In this document: positions 26,401-37,261 of the stretch, one piece after another
Numbering within the stretch: the first letter of the stretch is position 1
How the letters are laid out: each line of letters begins with the position of its first letter
NCBI GenBank assembly: GCA_047017005.1
Contig: JBKXSZ010000001.1
Location: 1 to 64,000 of the forward strand
Length of the DNA stretch: 64,000 bases
Direction: 5' to 3'
Origin: JBKXSZ01 sp047017005
Lineage (GTDB): Bacteria; Bacillota; Clostridia; TANB77; CAG-508
The notes under the pieces: model-generated
Told to the model about the DNA's origin: nothing
The model's database searches: none
Seen by the model: only the letters and a program-made list of their open reading frames with translations
Position numbers and translations under genes: made by a program

Positions 26401-29400
26401 GGTGATAAGATTGGCTCCATAAAAGCAGTAATTTCTAAAGTTTCCTCACTATTTCCATAGTTGGTAACTTCTAGTCTTCGTATCTCTATTCCTTTTTCTT
26501 CTCCAGTCGTAATTTTCATCTTAGTCTCTATATTTCCATCCACTCTTGAAAATTCGTCTTTGTCTGGTGCAAAGATTACGGTATATTTTTCTGGTTTTTC
26601 CGAATAGTTGGCCATATAGCTGGTCCAAATACGATTGGTTTTAATATCTTTTAAATAAAAAAAGATTCCTTGGTCTATATCGCTGGTTCTTTTATATCGA
26701 TTAATTAATATATCTTCATATTGACTATATCCTTTTCCGGTCTCATCCACAACTACGGTATATCCCTCGTTTGCAATGACATTTGTATTAGGTAACTTTT
26801 CTAGCATTTTGGTAAAAACTTTTTCGGTATAACTTTCGTAATCAGTATACCTTAATTTTTCCACCTTTTCTTTTTGTTCTTTTGTCACCATCATTTTTTC
26901 TGGCATTTTCTCTTGTAAAAGGATATCAACCGCCTCTATTTCTGGATTTTTACTAAATCTCTCCTGTAGTATATTTTGGTGAAATAGGTTATTTATTGCT
27001 AATAAAATTAATCCTTGATGATGTGCCATATACGTCTTTACTGGTACATATTGTTTTCCATAACGTAAACGAGAGGGTGTATAATCAATGGATTCATAGA
27101 ACCCATATTTTCCTTTCATTTCTTGCTTCTCTAGTTCTTTTAGATTTTTCACAACATCTTTTGGGGCATCATTAATTGCTAAGATACTACCATAAGGAGC
27201 TACTACCATTTCATCTGCTAGCCCTCTTTTCAATCCAAGCCATGGTATTCCAAATGCTTTATATTGATAATTTCCATTTAAGTCTTTTAAATAAAATGCA
27301 GCTTCTGAAATTCCCCAGGGAATTCCTAGTTTTTTTGTATATTCCTTTTGACTTTCTATCATAAATTTGCAAGATTCATCTAGTATACTTCCTGGATATT
27401 TTTTAATATTAATCGTTGGCATTAAATATTCAAACGCTGTTCCAGACCATGAAATTAATCCTTTATATTGGTTTAGCACCGTCATTGTTCTACTTAAACT
27501 GTTCCAATGTTTTTCTGGTACATCTTTTTTACTAATAGCTATTAAACTAGCTTGTCTTGCTTCTGAAGCAAGCAAGTCGTAATAGGAGTCGGTTAATTTA
27601 TTTTCTTCTACGTTATATCCAATGGAAAATAGCTGGGCTTCTGAGTCATAAAGGATAGAAAAATCAGTATCTCGTATTAATTTTTCTGTTATTTTTATCA
27701 TGCTTTCTATTTTTTGAATTCGATTTTGTTTCTTTTCTTTTTCTATTTTTTCTTCTTCGTTTTCAATTTCTTTCTGTTCTTCTATTGATTTCATTTCTGC
27801 TTGTATTTTTTCTTTTGCTTCTTGTAAAAAGCTTTTTAGTGTATATACATAACCGATAAAATTGCCACTATCCACAGTAGACACATATCTCGGTATCAAA
27901 GGGACTAAAGTATCTATTTGATACCAGTTATATAGATGTCCATTCCATTTTGGAAGAGAGGTGATAGTATTTAACATATTTTCTAATATATCTAATACAT
28001 TTTCTAAAGTATCAAATCCAAAATCATATCCAGAGCAAATGGCAAGCAATCCTAATCCAATATTAGTAGAGGAAGTTCTATTTACCGCTAGTGGTTTACG
28101 GTCTTCTTGATAATTATCCGGTGGTAAATAGTGATTGGCTTTATTCATATATTCTTTAAAAAATTGCCAAGTCTCTTTTGCAATTTCTCTCATATATTCT
28201 TGTTCTTCTTTGTTTAGTAATTCGATTGGCTTCTTTTTCTTTTCTTCTTTACTAATATACCATGCAACATATGGTGCTACTAGCCAGCTAATCGCTAATG
28301 CATATAGGAGGATACTTACGATGTGAAATGGATAGAAAGATAGGATAACAAGTAGTAAAATTCCTGCTAATACATTTATTAGCATCGTTTTATAGTAAGT
28401 TATTACATCATTTTTTGCCTGTTTTTCCGCTTCTTCTGCTGTTGTCCACTCTAGTAATCTTCGTTTTGTAATTAGCATTCGATAACCTGTTTTAACAACT
28501 GCTGTTAACGCACTATATGCTTTATGTGGTAAAAAGCTAAGACTAAGGATTCCTCGTATCATACTAGCTTGCAATCCAGATAATTGCTTCGTAAAAGTCT
28601 TTTGCTTTTTGTTTCCTTCTTTGCGGAAGATAATATAGTTTATGACATCTAATATACTTGGATAAATAACCGTTATGATAAGAAGTAGCAATACACCCCA
28701 TACGGGAATATTTCTTGCCATTTTCCAAATAGCAAAATAGCAAAGGGCAAGAAAGCACGCCGGTTCAATAAGGCTTCTTCTCAAATTATCTGCTATTTTA
28801 TATTTTGCAAGTAAAGGAAGTGGATTTTCTATCTTTTCTCCTTTTTTATTCTTTACTCTCTTTTTAAGCCAAGTGATAATCTGCCAATCTCCACGTATCC
28901 ATCGATGAAGTCTTGTCATAAAACTATTGTATTTTGTCGGGTAACCATCCATTAATAAAATATCGCTTACTAAGCCACATCGAATATAGTTTCCTTCTAG
29001 TAAATCATGACTAAGGACGGTATTTTCTGGTATCGCCTCACCTAATACTTCTGAAAATACTCCTACATTATAGATTCCTTTACCAGTAAAAATACCTTCT
29101 CCAAAATTGTCTTGATACGTATCGGAAATCGCATTGGTATATGGGTCTGTTCCTCCAGAACCGGCAAAAATTTTAGTAAATTTTGTTTTTTGACTAGAGA
29201 TTAAATCAATTCCTACTCTTGGTTGCATAATTCCATAACCATCAATAACGATATTTTTTTGTTTATTGATAACTGGTGTATTTAAAATATGACGCATTGC
29301 CCCTACTAATTGAAAAGCCGTATTTAATACTAATTTTGTGTCTGCATCTAAGGTAATGATATATTTTATTTCCGGAATTTTAGTTTCTTGTTTTTCTGTT

Positions 29401-31295
29401 TTTAGAGAGTCGTTATCCACAATTTGTTCTTTTTTCTGTGTATATTCTTCTATGGTATTAGTACGAAACGGATTTTTCTGTTTTCCCAAAATGTATTCAT
29501 TAAACTGATTTAGCAAACCTCTCTTTCGTTCCCAGCCTAAAAAGCTACTTTCACTTGTATTCCATATTCTTTTTCGGTAGATAAAGTGGAAAATAGGAAA
29601 ACCGGATACTGGATATTTTGTATTTAATTTTTTACATGCTTTGATTCCTGCTTTTATGACTTCTTCATCAAATGGCTCTTCTTCTTGTTTACTGCTAGAT
29701 GCATCCCCTAACAAAGCAAAATATAGATTAGGAGATTGGTTTGCAAGATAGAACACTTCGAGTTGATGATATAGGTCATCTACTTTATCCTTACTTTTTA
29801 TAATAGTAGGAATTACAACGAAAGTACGACTGTCTTCCGGAATTTTATTTTGCATGTCTAATTTTGGTATTCTTTTCGGTTTTACTATCTTTCCTAAAAT
29901 ATATTGCACCGTTTGTATTAAAATTTCTGAAAGCGGTAGGAATAGGAAGATTCCCCCTAATACACTGAAGAAAATCTGATGGGACATTTCATATAAAGAA
30001 TAGATAGTAAAAAGAGAAAGTAGAAAACTTCCTAAAAAAACGCCTATTACATATCGTTTTATTTTTTGCTCTCTTCTTGGTTTATATACTTTCTTAGTTT
30101 GTAACGTATTCATTAAGCTAACATAGCCATCTGCAATTAAATAATAGCCAATATGGGTCTTTTTCTCTAAGACCTCTAGATATTCTCCTTCTTTTAATGG
30201 TTTTTCTCCTTGCTTTACTTGCTCGAAATACTCTTTCTGCTCTCCTGCAAGTTCTAATAACTTTTCAGCAATATATAGCTCTGATACTTTTGTTTTTTTT
30301 GCAATCTGTTTTATCGCATTTCGGTAGTCTGCTTTTGATTCATAATCCATTCTGCAATATACCCCTGCCGGATCTTCATTTAGCAGTTCTTCTACCCCAT
30401 TAATTTGCTCAAAGATTTCTAAGAAATTAATACGTTTAATTACTTTCATACTTGTGATTGCATTTGCCATTGAAACCTTTTTTACTGCGATATCAAAATG
30501 CTCTTTTTTGATAACTTCATCAATTGTTGTTCCCATCTTTATAACCTGCTCTTCTAATGCCGCAAGATAACCAGAAGCTTTTCTCCCTCTTCTTTTTAGT
30601 TGATGGGACATATATTCAATAAAAGGATATTTCATTTCGCCATAACCAAATAGTTTGGCTTTATATGTCATTGGCATTTTATATTTTTGTTTTTCTTTTG
30701 GTTTATTATCAATAATTCTTTCAATGATATTTTCTACCCTTTGTTTTTGCATTCCAGAAGAATAGATTTTTTCACAAATATCACGTATATTCTGAATTAG
30801 GACAATTTGTATAAAGATACCAATATTCCAAATTTCCTCCATACTAAGAGTCTTTTTTCTTTGATAGGCCTTTAACAGACTTTCTAAAAGGTTTCCATCC
30901 ATTCGATTATCCGTATAGGCTATCATTTCAGATGCTAATACGTATATTCTTGCAAATCCATGATACATCCCTCCTTGGATTCCCAAGAAGTTAGTATATT
31001 TTTTTAAGGTTAATTCTTTTTGAATGGATTTTACTGTTTCTTCTAAGATATAGTAGTTATCTAGAATCCATTCCCCTGCAGGATGAATACTAATTCCTAA
31101 TTTTAAATCTTCATTTAGCATTTGATATACTTTTGTAATAAAAGCAAAATTTTCTTCCATACTAGGAATAGGATACGTATCACGGTCTGAAGTATCTTTT
31201 AAGACCTGGTCTGCCGCTACTTTTTCTAAGTAATTTTCTAGTTGTTGCTTATCTAGCATCGCACCTTTTCTATTTAATACTCTTGTATTTTTCAA
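23427..31295 (-). pseudogene. ndvB: 5' part of cyclic beta-1,2-glucan synthase (NdvB/ChvB-like), two frameshifts
   Basis: Giant membrane enzyme that in other bacteria makes cyclic beta-glucans from UDP-glucose. The first open stretch (31295-24600, 2231 codons) has membrane helices around 410-470, a GT84 domain with YIITLDADTK and RLHRWIRGDWQ, further helices (about 860-1010), then beta-sandwich and first GH94-like regions. A one-base shift near 24.62 kb moves the frame into 24634-23684 (GH94 catalytic part with GTGDWNDGFSTVGNKG). A second near 23.735 kb moves it to WDGRWYKRAFMDDG and on to RENGGQYTH, where the mobile element interrupts it. The rest is at 16.6-17.07 kb. The start is probably the TTG at 31295. 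As sequenced it cannot make a full-length phosphorylase-terminated enzyme, though the glycosyltransferase part is open. Confidence 0.88.
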
Positions 31296-31655
31296 AATTT
31301 TCCACTCGCTTTCTTCGCTAAATACTCATTTTTCTTTTTTGTACTTAGTTTTTACGAAAAGTGGTAAATTTATGCATGATAGGGAAAACTCGTTGAATGA
31401 AAGCATACTTGCCTTTTATGCAAATATAGTCAGGAATATCCTAATTTTAATAGTTTTTCATAAGATATAGGAAAAAATATAAAGAGCACAGACAGCAAAA
31501 ATCAGGAAATGAATAAAAGGTAAGTAGCTTTGTTTTTGAAGAATAGAACACTTGCGTTAGTATTATTTTGTATTAGAAAATTAGATATGTCTAGCAATGT
31601 ATAAAACTTCTACTATAAACATTGGGAAATTCTATATTCTAAATATAGAAAAAAT
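31296..31655. other. 360-bp gap upstream of the glucan synthase gene
   Basis: No coding frame, RNA or repeat that I can support. It must hold the glucan synthase promoter on the minus strand, but no convincing -35/-10 pair stood out. Confidence 0.4.
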
Positions 31656-31690
31656 AAAAAGACAAGATTAGTAACGAATCTTGTCTTTTT
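31656..31690 (-). terminator. Terminator of cwlD
   Basis: Stem AAAAAGACAAGATT / AATCTTGTCTTTTT with a 7-base loop, just after the cwlD stop; symmetrical, so bidirectional. Confidence 0.9.
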
Positions 31691-31712
31691 ATCTATTTAA
31701 TATTAATTTTAT

Positions 31713-32432
31713 CTATTTCTCATAGAAATAGTCAATGATTCCATTATAGATTCCCCAAGCTAGTTTATCTTGATACTCATCTGTTAAAAGTTGTTGTTCT
31801 TCTTCTGGATTTGATAAAAATCCACATTCCACAATACTAGTCGGTATTTCTACATGTTTCATAATATATACCGTATCTAGTTTCATTGCTACTCTTTTAT
31901 TTTCTTTTTGTATCGCTTCATTCAAATTGTTTTGAAGGCTTTTAGCAAGTTTAGTACTTTGTTCATTTCCTTCTTTAAAGAAACATTGCCATCCATAATA
32001 TTGCTGTTGTGGTATTTTATTTAAATGGATGGATACAAAAACATCAGCACTAGATTCATTTCCTATTTTTACTCGATTACGAATATCGGATATTTTCTTT
32101 TCTTTCAATGTCGTTTTATCTATATCATAAATTCCATTCTCATCACTACGAGTAAGGATAACTGTAGCTCCACTTTGCTCTAATAAATTTTGTACTTTTA
32201 GAGCAATTTTTAAATTTGTCTGTGCTTCTGTTGTTCCCTTACTACTTTGTGCTCCTTCATCTGGCACCCCATGACCTGCATCTAACACAATTACTTTATT
32301 ACTAACTGGAAGACTAACCGTTTCTACTGTTTTATTTTCCTTCATTTTATTTGTTGCTAATAAACTAGAAAACACAACAACAAATAGTAGTATTGATGTT
32401 ACAATTAATCTCTTTTTATGTAATACAATCAT
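31713..32432 (-). CDS. cwlD: N-acetylmuramoyl-L-alanine amidase, CwlD-like
   Basis: Zinc amidase (Amidase_3, 239 aa) that cleaves the peptide from muramic acid; CwlD acts in making spore-cortex muramic lactam. It has an N-terminal membrane anchor or signal (about residues 8-26), the zinc ligands in VLDAGHGVPDEGA and VSIHLNK, and the catalytic Glu in SIVECGFLSNPEE. The length and single catalytic domain match CwlD. It stands alone between two terminators. Presence suggests spore-forming ancestry. Confidence 0.88.
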   Translation of the reverse strand: MIVLHKKRLIVTSILLFVVVFSSLLATNKMKENKTVETVSLPVSNKVIVLDAGHGVPDEGAQSSKGTTEAQTNLKIALKVQNLLEQSGATVILTRSDENGIYDIDKTTLKEKKISDIRNRVKIGNESSADVFVSIHLNKIPQQQYYGWQCFFKEGNEQSTKLAKSLQNNLNEAIQKENKRVAMKLDTVYIMKHVEIPTSIVECGFLSNPEEEQQLLTDEYQDKLAWGIYNGIIDYFYEK

Positions 32433-32562
32433 TTCTATCTCCCCATCTCTTTTATTCTACTACTGCTATATATATGGTAAAATTTTTAGGGTTATTCATG
32501 TTCGTGTAAAATAAATTCGAGAAAATATAATTTTTAAATAGTAAACTAATAATCAAAAATTT

Positions 32563-32682
32563 TATTTGTAGTTGGTACTGATAACTCGATTGCTAGATTT
32601 GAAAAAACACATAAAAGATGGAGCAATTATGAAAAAAAGTATTTGAATAAAGAATTAGTAAGAAAAATAAAGTGGATATAAA
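32563..32682 (+). pseudogene. Possible short coding remnant
   Basis: In the 300-bp gap after the MazG-like gene, one plus-strand frame reads VVGTDNSIARFEKTHKRWSN, then YEKKYLNKELVRKIKWI and a stop. It is protein-like but has no start or ribosome-binding site. I cannot assign it; the rest of the gap shows only the terminator. Confidence 0.25.
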
Positions 32683-32684
32683 AA

Positions 32685-32722
32685 GTAAAAACAATAATCT
32701 TTAATTAGATTATTGTTTTTAC
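32685..32722 (-). terminator. Terminator of the Nudix/MazG operon
   Basis: Perfect 16-bp stem GTAAAAACAATAATCT and its complement with a 6-base loop, 16 bases after the MazG-like stop. Confidence 0.9.
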
Positions 32723-32737
32723 AAATTGAATACATTG

Positions 32738-33106
32738 TTATATTCCTTGTTCTTCCTTCTTTAATTTTTCTGAACCAATACTTCCTTTTTCTGCAAATCT
32801 ATTATTATATTTTTGTATTACACCAATCAGTGCTTTTGATAAATCTATATCTAAACTATTAGCAATACAAGTCAAAGAAAACAATGTATCACCCATTTCA
32901 GATTCTAAATTATTCGTTTTATTAAAATCTTGTTTTCCATAATTTGAACCTTTTAATAGTTCTTTTCCTAATTCCCCCATTTCTGAAGTTAAGTCAATGT
33001 ATCTTAATTCTGGTGATGTTTCTAAATCATATTTTTTTACCATTTCCAAAACTAATCCTTGTATAGCTTGTAAAGTTAAACCTTCATCTTTTTTCAATTT
33101 TATCAC
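32738..33106 (-). CDS. MazG-like nucleotide pyrophosphohydrolase
   Basis: Small all-helical MazG-fold protein (about 119-122 aa), expected to split NTPs or dNTPs to NMP and pyrophosphate. The metal-binding pattern is visible as LTSEMGELGKELLKG (ExxE) and LESEMGDTLFSLTCIANSLD (ExxD). Its start overlaps the stop of the Nudix-pyrophosphatase gene (GTGA); a TTG three codons later has better Shine-Dalgarno spacing (GAGGAG). Translation is coupled to that gene. Confidence 0.85.
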   Translation of the reverse strand: MIKLKKDEGLTLQAIQGLVLEMVKKYDLETSPELRYIDLTSEMGELGKELLKGSNYGKQDFNKTNNLESEMGDTLFSLTCIANSLDIDLSKALIGVIQKYNNRFAEKGSIGSEKLKKEEQGI

Positions 33107-33939
33107 TCCTCTAATATTTCACTTTCAAAAAATCTTTCTTGAAATTCTGTTAAAGCCTCTATTTGCTCCTTATTATATTTTTTATCTTCTGGTACTACAA
33201 TCAATTTATCATCATCATCATTTAATCTATGAATTACTGCTATACATTTTCCTGTATATTCTTCCCTTGGTTCAAATACACCAAGCACATATGCATCTAG
33301 CTCTTCTCCATCTCCACTTATAGTATTTGGAATATATCCATAATTTACGGGATAAATAAAATCCCATTTAGGGTGTTTTGAACCCATTGGTCTATCCATC
33401 TTTACATTTACTATTTTTCCAATATAATTATATGATTCACGTTGCTTTAACTTAATACATTTTTCATTTTTCAAATCATTATTAATTTTATGTACTGGAA
33501 AATCCCTGCATCTTAGTACTTCTTTTACACATTTAGGTAAAATATTATATTCCTCTATTTTATCCAAATCCAACCACTCATATTGCAAATATTCTTTTCC
33601 CTCTACATTGTGTAAAGTATAATCTATCTTTTTATCTTCCTCATTTGTAAATTCGACCTTATGCACAAATAAAATCTCATGATATTTAGATTCATTCATT
33701 TCAAAAAAGTTTTCAATTGTTGCTATATATCCTGTTAATTCTATTTGCTTTCCTAACTCTTCTTGTATTTCTCTTTCTATAGTTTTTGCTGAATTTTCTC
33801 CTATTTCCACTCTACCACCAGGTAAACAATAGTGGTTTTTATTTACATCTCTATGAACTAATATTTTCTTATTATGTATAATTACTCCTGCTGCTCTTAC
33901 ATTTAATTTGTAATTTTTAACATCTAAAGTTAAATCCAT
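33103..33939 (-). CDS. Nudix hydrolase fused to an inorganic-pyrophosphatase-like domain
   Basis: Two-domain enzyme (278 aa). Residues 1-145 are a Nudix domain with the Nudix box GGRVEIGENSAKTIEREIQE continuing ELG. Residues 170-275 resemble family I soluble pyrophosphatase: VKMDRPMGSKHP, YPVNYGYIPNT, GDGEELDAYVLGV (acidic metal ligands) and KCIAVIHRLNDDDDKLIVVP. The domain is shorter than a full PPase, so it may be a relative that acts on nucleoside or organic diphosphates. Coupled to the MazG-like gene, it suggests nucleotide clean-up with hydrolysis of the released pyrophosphate. Confidence 0.85.
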   Translation of the reverse strand: MDLTLDVKNYKLNVRAAGVIIHNKKILVHRDVNKNHYCLPGGRVEIGENSAKTIEREIQEELGKQIELTGYIATIENFFEMNESKYHEILFVHKVEFTNEEDKKIDYTLHNVEGKEYLQYEWLDLDKIEEYNILPKCVKEVLRCRDFPVHKINNDLKNEKCIKLKQRESYNYIGKIVNVKMDRPMGSKHPKWDFIYPVNYGYIPNTISGDGEELDAYVLGVFEPREEYTGKCIAVIHRLNDDDDKLIVVPEDKKYNKEQIEALTEFQERFFESEILEE

Positions 33940-33984
33940 TTTTTCTTATCCTCTTTTTATTTTTATTTTACCATTTTTTAAATT

Positions 33985-34446
33985 CTACAAATCGATATAA
34001 TATAGTTTTTCTCCACTAGACAATTTATCCAAAAACTTTGCTCCAAATTTTTCATAATAATTCTCTAGCTTTGTTTTTAAATATAATCGTTTAATTGCTC
34101 TTTTTCTAGCCTCTCCTAAAATTGCATTATTTAGTATTTTAGAATAACCATTTCCCCTATATTTTCTTTTCACATACATAGTTGCATACCAAGGAAATAA
34201 ATTTTTTCTTTCATCTCCATCAGTTGGAAATATTGAAATAAAACCAATTAGTTTGTTGTTATCCAATAAAATTAATTTACAAAAATATAAATTATCGAAC
34301 AGATTATTAATTTTTTCAATTTTCTTGTCAATTTTATTTTCAAATTCCTTATCACTATTTGTTGCTTTTCCCCATTCATTATGTTCTAAAATAGCAACTT
34401 CTCTTAAATATTCTTTTTTATCTTTTAAATTATATATTTTCAACAT
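33985..34446 (-). CDS. GNAT-family acetyltransferase
   Basis: N-acetyltransferase of 153 residues. Motif A of the acetyl-CoA site is visible as MYVKRKYRGNGYSKILNNAI (R-x-x-G-x-G/A type) around residue 100, followed by LYLKTKLENYYEKFGAKF, the usual motif B. The substrate cannot be told. It lies between the Nudix fusion and the kinase-like gene, same strand, probably one operon. Confidence 0.85.
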   Translation of the reverse strand: MLKIYNLKDKKEYLREVAILEHNEWGKATNSDKEFENKIDKKIEKINNLFDNLYFCKLILLDNNKLIGFISIFPTDGDERKNLFPWYATMYVKRKYRGNGYSKILNNAILGEARKRAIKRLYLKTKLENYYEKFGAKFLDKLSSGEKLYYIDL

Positions 34447-34466
34447 TTTTATACTCCATTTGTTAT

Positions 34467-35531
34467 TTATATTATACTTCCGGTAAGCGTTGAACTTATT
34501 TGTTCTAAATGTTCATATAAAAAATTACATAACTTCGTTCTAAAAAATGCAAATTCTAAAAGTTCTTTTTGATTATAATCATCATTATATTCTTTGTATC
34601 CATATATACTACTAACTAATTGCAATAAGTATATGTAAGATGCATATTTTAAATCATATTGATTTAATTTTATATATTTAGTAAATACTTTAAAATAATC
34701 TACCAATGTATCTATATTTATATTTCCATCTTGTGCCTCTTTATCAATATAGCTATATGATCTCATTATCTCCCATACAATTGGTAATTTCTTTGCTTTT
34801 TCAAAATCAATTATTGTAGGTTCTTTTTTATCATTATATATCAGCTGCTGTGTACAAAAATCCCCATGACTGTTTAGCATTGTTAATTTTTTTATACTAT
34901 CAAAATCAAAATTTTCTTCAATTTCTTTTGAAATTTTTATTTTATGATCAATATCTTCTTCAATTTGTTTTTTATATTTATTATCACCTTTAAGCTCTTT
35001 TTTTAGTTGCTTCATTTTTTCTATTCCTGCATGTATTCTATTTTTAGAAAAATACTCTATAATATTTTCTTCACTTAACTCTGGAAAATCCATTAATTCT
35101 TTTGTTAGTTTACCCAGAATATTTGCACATTCTATTACTTCTTTGTAATCTCCTGTATTACTTTCGACAGTATATCCATCAATAAATTCTTGTACTATTA
35201 TTATTCTCCCCTCATTTGCAATATAAAATTTATTATCCATTGTTTTTACATATTTAGGAACATTAATTTTTCTTTTTCGTAAAAAGTTAATTATTTTTAC
35301 TTCTTTGATAATGGTGTCTTTAGTTCTTTTAGTTGTAAATTCTTTTAATATGTATTTACCTTTATCTGATTTAATTTTAAAAATATTTGAAGTTCCTCTA
35401 TTAATTTCCGATATATCAATTGCAATAATATCATATTCTTTTTCTAATATACATTTAATTTTATTTTCATTTAAATTTGATTTTTCAATTCCCATAACAG
35501 TATTTTTTCCTTTTATTTCCTGTTTTCCCAT
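34467..35531 (-). CDS. APH/choline-kinase-like phosphotransferase
   Basis: Protein of the aminoglycoside phosphotransferase/CotS-like fold (up to 354 aa). Visible kinase features are the ATP-site Lys in YILKEFTTK, the catalytic loop LNSHGDFCTQQLIYN and the metal-binding IIDFEKAKKLP. The substrate is unknown; resistance should not be assumed because many such proteins act on small metabolites or spore components. The start is uncertain: the ATG at 35531 has no clear ribosome-binding site and an ATG 12 codons later is possible. Confidence 0.8.
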   Translation of the reverse strand: MGKQEIKGKNTVMGIEKSNLNENKIKCILEKEYDIIAIDISEINRGTSNIFKIKSDKGKYILKEFTTKRTKDTIIKEVKIINFLRKRKINVPKYVKTMDNKFYIANEGRIIIVQEFIDGYTVESNTGDYKEVIECANILGKLTKELMDFPELSEENIIEYFSKNRIHAGIEKMKQLKKELKGDNKYKKQIEEDIDHKIKISKEIEENFDFDSIKKLTMLNSHGDFCTQQLIYNDKKEPTIIDFEKAKKLPIVWEIMRSYSYIDKEAQDGNINIDTLVDYFKVFTKYIKLNQYDLKYASYIYLLQLVSSIYGYKEYNDDYNQKELLEFAFFRTKLCNFLYEHLEQISSTLTGSII

Positions 35532-35651
35532 ATTTTATCATTTTATTTAGTTTCTATCAATAAAAATAGAAAAAATTGCAAACTTTTACATCTGCAATAT
35601 TGGTTTTATATAGGTTTGGTTTAAGAACGATTTTCCTGTATCGTTTTAGTT

Positions 35652-36738
35652 TTAGACTATCCAAATAAATTGAATGGGATATTTTGAAAAAGTATATAGC
35701 ATTTTATATAAAATAAAAGGATTGTTTTTTAATAATGTTTTGCTAATATATATTTTACTAATTTCTTTTTCCTGTGTTATTTTCTCTATTTCTTTGATTA
35801 AATTTTTCTTTTCTATTTCTTGATAATTTCCCTCTTCCTCTTCTATTCGTTTTTGTAATTCTTTTTCTTTCTTTCTATCTTTTTTTATTCCATAGTCTAG
35901 AAAAGGGACTACTGAATAAAGAATCCACTTTTGTTTAATAGGTCCTACTATTTCATATATTCCTTGTAGATTTTCTTTTCTTATTTTTTCTTTTTCGAGA
36001 CAAAATAGAATATATTGTTTTTTAGTAATTGATATACTTTTTCGGTCTACTGTATTTATCATATACTGCAGAGCTATTTCCCTTAGTTTTGTCAAATTAT
36101 CGATAGTAAAAAAATTTTCTTTTGCAATATCTATTTTTTCTCTTTTATATACCTTTCCTTGATTAATTCTACTAATTAATTCTTCTGGTTCCATGTCAAT
36201 TAATTCCACATTATCTGCTAGTTTTAGCATACTATCTGGAACTCCTTCTGTTACTTTTACTTTTGCAATTTCCTTTACTTTCCCCCTTATACTTTCAATA
36301 TGCTGAATGTTTAATGTTGTATAAACATCAATCCCATGTTCTAATAAAACTTTTACATCTTGATACCTTTTTTCATTCACCAAATTTCCACTATTAGTAT
36401 GTGCTAGTTCATCTATTAAAATAAGGTCTGGTTTTCTTTCTAATGCAGCTTGTAAGTCAAATTCTGTAAGTGTTATATTTTTATATATTACTTTTTTAAC
36501 AGGTAATATTTCAAACCCCTCTAATAGTGCTAATGTTTCTTCTCTTGCATGTCTTTCTATATATCCTACTACTACATCTCTTCCTGCTTTTTTTACTTCA
36601 TGTGCCAAATCTAACATATGATATGTCTTTCCTACTCCTGCTGCATATCCAAGAAATATCTTTAATTTTCCGTTTGGTTTCTTCCTTATCCTCTACTTGA
36701 ATACTTTCTAAAATTTCTTCTGGAGAAAGCTTATTCAT
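35652..36738 (-). pseudogene. kdpD: Sensor-only KdpD-like protein, frameshifted
   Basis: N-terminal KdpD domain plus a USP-like region, without histidine kinase domains (about 360 codons). The true start is the ATG at 36738 (MNKLSPEEILESIQVEDKEE), overlapping the kdpC stop by 8 bases. The P-loop GYAAGVGKTYHMLDLA lies in another frame, reached by a one-base shift near 36.675 kb; no start codon exists between the shift and MLDLA. Downstream the protein is intact (ARKPDLILIDELAHTN equivalent, HIESIRGKVKEI). Short KdpD relatives without a kinase are known beside clostridial kdp genes, so the missing kinase may be ancestral, whereas the frameshift is a lesion or a sequencing error. Confidence 0.8.
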
Positions 36739-37261
36739 TTTTTTCTTCCTCCTCTAATGCTAAATTTAATTGTAATACATTTACGACCTTTTCTCCCAGT
36801 ACTCCTGGGTTCTTTGTGTTTTCTTTAATTATCTTTTCTATTTTTTCTTTCTCCATTTTTCTATTATTTGCAATTCTTTCTACCTGAAAATATGCTGCCT
36901 CTGTACGAATATCTGGATCTTGTTTACTAGCTGATATGGTAATTAAGTCCTGCGGAATGTCTTCTAAATCGGAAGTTTCTGTTAATCTCTTTATTCTTTT
37001 TGTTATCTCTTCTTCATTAGTCGGTCTTCCCCAAAAATATTTGTCTTCAGAAAAACTTTGTGAGACATAGAAAGAGCCTACTAATTGTCCATCTTTTTGC
37101 ACTAAATTCCCTTTAGCTGTTTTTGGAAAGAATATACGAGCAAAAGCCGTCACTATAGTGGGATATATAATCCCACAAAGAAAAGTTAAAATAGCCAAAA
37201 ATAAAATGTTTTGTTTCAATTGTTTTTTCAAAATTGTTTCCTCCTTCCTTATAACAACCAT
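36731..37261 (-). CDS. kdpC: Potassium-transporting ATPase C chain
   Basis: KdpC (176 aa), the single-span accessory subunit of the high-affinity KdpFABC potassium pump. One membrane helix (about 17-37) is followed by the conserved YVSQSFSEDKYFWGRPTNEE region and the C-terminal VLQLNLALEEE. Its start overlaps the end of kdpB by 13 bases and its stop overlaps the kdpD start, so the genes are translationally coupled. Confidence 0.95.
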   Translation of the reverse strand: MVVIRKEETILKKQLKQNILFLAILTFLCGIIYPTIVTAFARIFFPKTAKGNLVQKDGQLVGSFYVSQSFSEDKYFWGRPTNEEEITKRIKRLTETSDLEDIPQDLITISASKQDPDIRTEAAYFQVERIANNRKMEKEKIEKIIKENTKNPGVLGEKVVNVLQLNLALEEEEKNE

